From NCBI GenBank assembly GCA_964230255.1, contig CAXRGW010000115.1:1-16881 (forward strand): 16,881 nucleotides of DNA, written 5' to 3'. The translations under genes and the position numbers were made by a program. The notes below the pieces were generated by a model that was given only the letters and a program-made list of their open reading frames with translations, was not told the origin of the DNA and searched no databases. Source of the DNA: Alteromonas_E sp964230255. GTDB taxonomy: Bacteria; Pseudomonadota; Gammaproteobacteria; Enterobacterales; Alteromonadaceae. Below are positions 14,129 to 16,881 of this stretch, in pieces; position 1 is the first letter of the stretch; each line of letters opens with the position of its first letter.

Positions 14129-16228
14129 TTAACCGCGTTCTTCAGCACTGAATGTCGCTAGCGCCTCAGCTAAGCCTTCTACGTAGGTCTCACCGACTGG
14201 AACTGTTAAGCTTGAGCCCTGCAAGTCATCTCCTAGAGGTTCAGCTCTACCACCCAAACAAGTAGCTAGGAAACCTTCTGCCACTCCGAAAAAGGCCAGG
14301 CGGTTTTCGGGGCGCGCAAAGCCGTGGCCTTCATCAGGGAACAATGCATAAGTTACTGGGATACCCTTCTCTTGCATCGCATCAACTATTTGGTCTGATT
14401 CAGCTTGCTTAACCCGTGGATCATTTGCTCCTTGTCCAATTAGCAATGGTTTACTAATCATCTCAACTTTTGTTAAAGGCGACGCAGCTTGTAGGATTGC
14501 CATTCCCTCTTCGGTATTTGGATCCCCTACTCTTAGCTCAAGAACGCGACGGAAACTTTCCCAATAAGGAGGAATGGAATCCAGTAAAGTCACTAGATTA
14601 GAAGGGCCAACAATGTCCACGCCACAGGCAAATCGATCAGGTGTAAACGTCAAACCAGCTAAGGTTGCATAACCACCATAAGAGCCGCCCATAATAGCAA
14701 CTGTGTCATTTTGAGTGATCCCTTGTGCTATCGCCCAATCCACTGCGTCGATCAGGTCGTCATGCATCTTCAAGCCCCACTCAAGGTCTCCGGCATTAAC
14801 GAAGCTTTTCCCAAAACCGGTAGAGCCACGGAAGTTTACTTGTAATACCGCATAGCCGCGGTTCGCTAACCACTGCGGACTTGAGCGATAACCATATGAA
14901 TCACGCGCCCAAGGGCCACCGTGAACATTTAAAACCATTGGTAGTGGTTGTTCTGGGCGACCGTCACCGTCGGCATCAGCGCCTGGTGGCAAGGTTAAAT
15001 AAGACACCAATGTCAAACCATCGCGAGATGTGATCATTTCTGGTGTCATAACAGCAAGGGTTTTATCCGCTAGTTCAGGGCGCACCGAAAACAGTTCAGT
15101 GAACTGGTCTGCACCGCGATCCCATACATAATATGTGGCCACTTTGTTTGACTGTGAGTTCAGCACAATCCATTTTGATTCGTCATCAGTGGCTGATGTG
15201 CGTGAGAAGCTGCCTTCGAAGCGCTCATTTAAACGTTTGAGGATTTGCTCGCCGCGCTCGTCCATTGCGAAATAGCGATTCTTATCGTAATTAACCGTGT
15301 AAACATAAGGAATGCCAGTATCTTTATCACGCCATGTACCACCAATATCAGCGCGCTCGTCTTGCGCAATCAAGGTTTCTTCACCCGTAGCCAAATCCAT
15401 CGCAAATAGTGCACTAGTGTCACGCCCTACACTTTTCTGCAAATACAGTGTTTTATTATCTTCACTAAAACCGGCTAAACCTGTGGTATACAAATCTTCA
15501 GGTGAAACACTTAAGAACAACTCCCAACCGTCAACTGTGCGTTTGTAGTACTCCGCACCACCGGCACTAGTAGATTTTTGCCCAAAGCGTAGTGTCAAAT
15601 CATTATCGAAATCAAAACCGCCAAAGTTTTCAGTGTTTTCAAATAATAACGTCAGCTCACCCGAAGCAATATCTAGTTCATACACATCATGCCAACGCGG
15701 GTCGCGATTATTAATACCAATGATTTGCTTGCCCGGAATATCTGAATCACTGGCAAGGAATTGGACACGCGTATTTTCAAAAGGCGTATACGATGTTTCT
15801 TTACCCGTTGTTGGATCAACACCGTAAAGTAAGAAGTTCTCATCTCCGCCTTTATCTTGGACGTATAAAAGTTGCTCCATACCTGCAACCCAACCATAGC
15901 CACGAATACCGCGCCCTTTATCCTGGGTAATCGCTTTTGCGGCACCTAAATCATCAACCGGTGCAACCCAAATATTCATTACTCCATCAAGTGGCGCTAG
16001 ATAACTGATCATCGTACCATTCGGGCTGATTTGTACGCTGCTATAGGTTGGATTACCAAAAATAAGTTCGCGTGGGATCAATTCCACAGCGTCTGTCGTT
16101 ACAACATCCACTGATGTTGCCGTTTGTGCTTCTGTAGTCGTGTCTTTTGTTGCTGGGCTTGGTGCATCAGAGCACGCAAACATTGCCAAAGACAAACAAA
16201 GTGGAGCAATACTTTTTAAATGGTTCAT
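14129..16228 (-). CDS. S9 family prolyl oligopeptidase-type peptidase, probable lipoprotein
   Basis: A 699-residue serine peptidase distant from the tandem pair at 1425-5649. The N-terminus MNHLKSIAPLCLSLAMFAC followed by SD resembles a lipoprotein signal with Cys19 as anchor, although Phe at -2 is atypical. A Thr/Ala-rich linker covers 24-48. The propeller starts near 55 (SPNG at 68-71). The hydrolase domain (about 400-660) holds HGGP at 436-439, Ser516 in GGSYGGY, Asp603 in GANDPRV and His635 in DEGHGFA, so the triad is complete. GGSYGGY and the GQGANDPRV block resemble acylaminoacyl-peptidase/S9C members. An acidic tail of about 35 residues (665-699) extends past the catalytic domain. It would act on peptides at the envelope. 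It has its own promoter and terminator, so it is a single-gene unit. Confidence 0.92.
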   Translation of the reverse strand: MNHLKSIAPLCLSLAMFACSDAPSPATKDTTTEAQTATSVDVVTTDAVELIPRELIFGNPTYSSVQISPNGTMISYLAPLDGVMNIWVAPVDDLGAAKAITQDKGRGIRGYGWVAGMEQLLYVQDKGGDENFLLYGVDPTTGKETSYTPFENTRVQFLASDSDIPGKQIIGINNRDPRWHDVYELDIASGELTLLFENTENFGGFDFDNDLTLRFGQKSTSAGGAEYYKRTVDGWELFLSVSPEDLYTTGLAGFSEDNKTLYLQKSVGRDTSALFAMDLATGEETLIAQDERADIGGTWRDKDTGIPYVYTVNYDKNRYFAMDERGEQILKRLNERFEGSFSRTSATDDESKWIVLNSQSNKVATYYVWDRGADQFTELFSVRPELADKTLAVMTPEMITSRDGLTLVSYLTLPPGADADGDGRPEQPLPMVLNVHGGPWARDSYGYRSSPQWLANRGYAVLQVNFRGSTGFGKSFVNAGDLEWGLKMHDDLIDAVDWAIAQGITQNDTVAIMGGSYGGYATLAGLTFTPDRFACGVDIVGPSNLVTLLDSIPPYWESFRRVLELRVGDPNTEEGMAILQAASPLTKVEMISKPLLIGQGANDPRVKQAESDQIVDAMQEKGIPVTYALFPDEGHGFARPENRLAFFGVAEGFLATCLGGRAEPLGDDLQGSSLTVPVGETYVEGLAEALATFSAEERG

Positions 16229-16251
16229 AACGTATTCTTTATATCCGTATT

Positions 16252-16257
16252 ATTATA
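16252..16257 (-). promoter_or_regulatory. Probable -10 box of the lipoprotein S9 gene
   Basis: A perfect TATAAT on - (16257-16252) is 23 bases before the ATG at 16228. No convincing -35 is present upstream. It gives a short leader. Confidence 0.45.
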
Positions 16258-16522
16258 AATATTGATCGTGTGGGCATCACAGCGATACCACGTACTTCCG
16301 CCGTTCACCCAGCAGAGTAAACAGCCAACGCCAAGTATGCAACCTACTAGTCAGAATAAAATGTATCGAATAGTTAACTGCCGTAAACAGCGAATGACTA
16401 ATCGCGTAGTAATGGCTTCATCTACCATTGTGTTAATTAGCTACTAAATAGGCCAATTATTAAATTTCCTTCTATACTGAATTTCAGAGTTAAATGTCTG
16501 AGAAAAAGGAAGTACATTCTAA

Positions 16523-16727
16523 ATGGCCAACTCATTAGAACAGTGAATTGTAGAACTAGAACAACAGCTTGCGCGGGCTTTGGTGAAAAAAACCTAGTAT
16601 TGGCAATCGGACGAGACATATCGCAAGTTTTGGATATGCAAGTCCAATTAGACCGCGCAGTCGCCGATTCGGTAAGCCTGTAGATATGAATACATTGTTT
16701 GGGCTACTCGCAAAGTATTTGCAATAG
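16523..16727 (+). pseudogene. Possible decayed small coiled-coil gene
   Basis: From the ATG at 16523, with AAGGAAG about ten bases before it, the reading is MANSLEQ, then a TGA stop (16544-16546), then IVELEQQLARAL, then TAG (16595-16597). The TGA would become Arg by one T-to-C change, giving a heptad-like helix. Frame 1 contains IGRDISQVLDMQVQLDRAVADS up to 16683, and frame 3 contains FGKPVDMNTLFGLLAKYLQ up to 16727. Protein-like segments in successive frames suggest a gene damaged by a stop and indels. No family is recognised, so this could be chance. Confidence 0.3.
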
Positions 16728-16796
16728 CTTCTATTCCAATCTCCCCAACGACAAAATAGTTTGAAAAATAATCAAAAAAACACTTGCATGTGTTTT

Positions 16797-16839
16797 TATA
16801 CAGCATTACTGTATATGTATACACTGTATAAATATCAGG
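16797..16839 (+). promoter_or_regulatory. LexA-like operator region
   Basis: CTGTATATGTATACAC (16809-16824) differs from the gammaproteobacterial LexA consensus CTGT-N8-ACAG only in the last base. A second CTGT begins at 16824 (CTGTATAAATATCAG) as a half-site. TATACAG (16797-16803) and CTGTATA (16809-16815) also form an inverted repeat. It lies 9-39 bases before the ATG at 16848 and overlaps possible -10 boxes (TATACA, TATAAA), as expected of an SOS repressor site. Confidence 0.5.
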
Positions 16840-16847
16840 TTAAAGTT

Positions 16848-16881
16848 ATGAACACAGCAGCAAATATTAATTTCAACAACA
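16848..16881 (+). CDS. Start of a gene running out of the window
   Basis: ATG at 16848 follows AGG (16837-16839) at eight bases. The open frame reads MNTAANINFNN and continues past the edge. Only 11 codons are visible, so no family can be named. The LexA-like operator just upstream suggests an SOS-controlled gene. Confidence 0.55.
   Translation, partial: MNTAANINFNN

Larger units (their letters stand above)
16262..16847. other. Long stretch without an intact gene
   Basis: No open frame here has a convincing start, ribosome binding site or recognisable product. Frames from 16262 to 16447 show no family resemblance. What can be seen is the fragmentary reading at 16523-16727, an AT-rich hairpin AAAAACAC/GTGTTTTT (16776-16783 with 16790-16797) and the LexA-like region next to the last gene. 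Confidence 0.6.

Noticed and set aside
16776..16797. Hairpin AAAAACAC/GTGTTTTT as a terminator
   Set aside because: The stem is A/T-rich with only two or three G-C pairs and no intact gene ends before it. It remains possible as part of the promoter region.
1..16881. CRISPR array, insertion sequence ends or transposase
   Set aside because: No regularly spaced repeats, no terminal inverted repeats with target duplications and no transposase motifs were seen.

Overview
The window looks like chromosomal DNA of a marine-type gammaproteobacterium, probably Alteromonadales-like. This is inferred from moderate GC, Sec-exported peptidases, a TonB-dependent receptor, a GlyGly-CTERM-like tail and Shine-Dalgarno/sigma70-like signals. 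No 16S rRNA or other species marker is present, so the placement is an inference.

Layout. Bases 2-1264 hold the C-terminal part of a TonB-dependent outer-membrane receptor, broken by two single-base indels that compensate each other and closed by a clear terminator. Two paralogous exported S9 (prolyl oligopeptidase clan) serine peptidases follow on the + strand (1425-5649). They are separated by a strong hairpin and end at a terminator shared with the convergent neighbour. On the - strand lie an exported M24 (aminopeptidase P-like) metallopeptidase (5708-7054), a large exported M14 zinc carboxypeptidase (7184-9865) and a PLP enzyme of the threonine aldolase family (10021-11118). Next, on +, are a three-helix membrane protein with a TerB-like domain (11296-12225) and an orphan periplasmic solute-binding protein (12287-12976).

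From 13057 to 14064 the DNA is decayed. A promoter and ribosome binding site lead into a signal-peptide start that is frameshifted in an A7 run. A short tRNA-like palindromic patch follows, and then the C-terminal remains of a secreted protein with a proline-rich linker and a GlyGly-CTERM-like sorting tail. A third S9 peptidase, probably a lipoprotein, is at 14129-16228 on - with its own terminator and promoter. The last ~600 bases carry no intact gene, only weak remnants. They end in a LexA-like operator directly before the first codons of a gene that runs out of the window.

Functionally, the intact core (three S9 enzymes, M24, M14 and the receptor remnant) reads as a cell-envelope peptide-degradation locus. 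S9 and M24 families often act next to proline, and M14 trims C-termini. The threonine aldolase could consume a released amino acid. That they cooperate is an inference from adjacency; no substrate can be read from the sequence. I found no CRISPR array, rRNA, functional tRNA or insertion sequence. The most interesting items are the TerB fusion protein, the structured intergenic hairpins, the decayed GlyGly-CTERM gene with its tRNA-like patch, and the LexA-like operator at the right edge.
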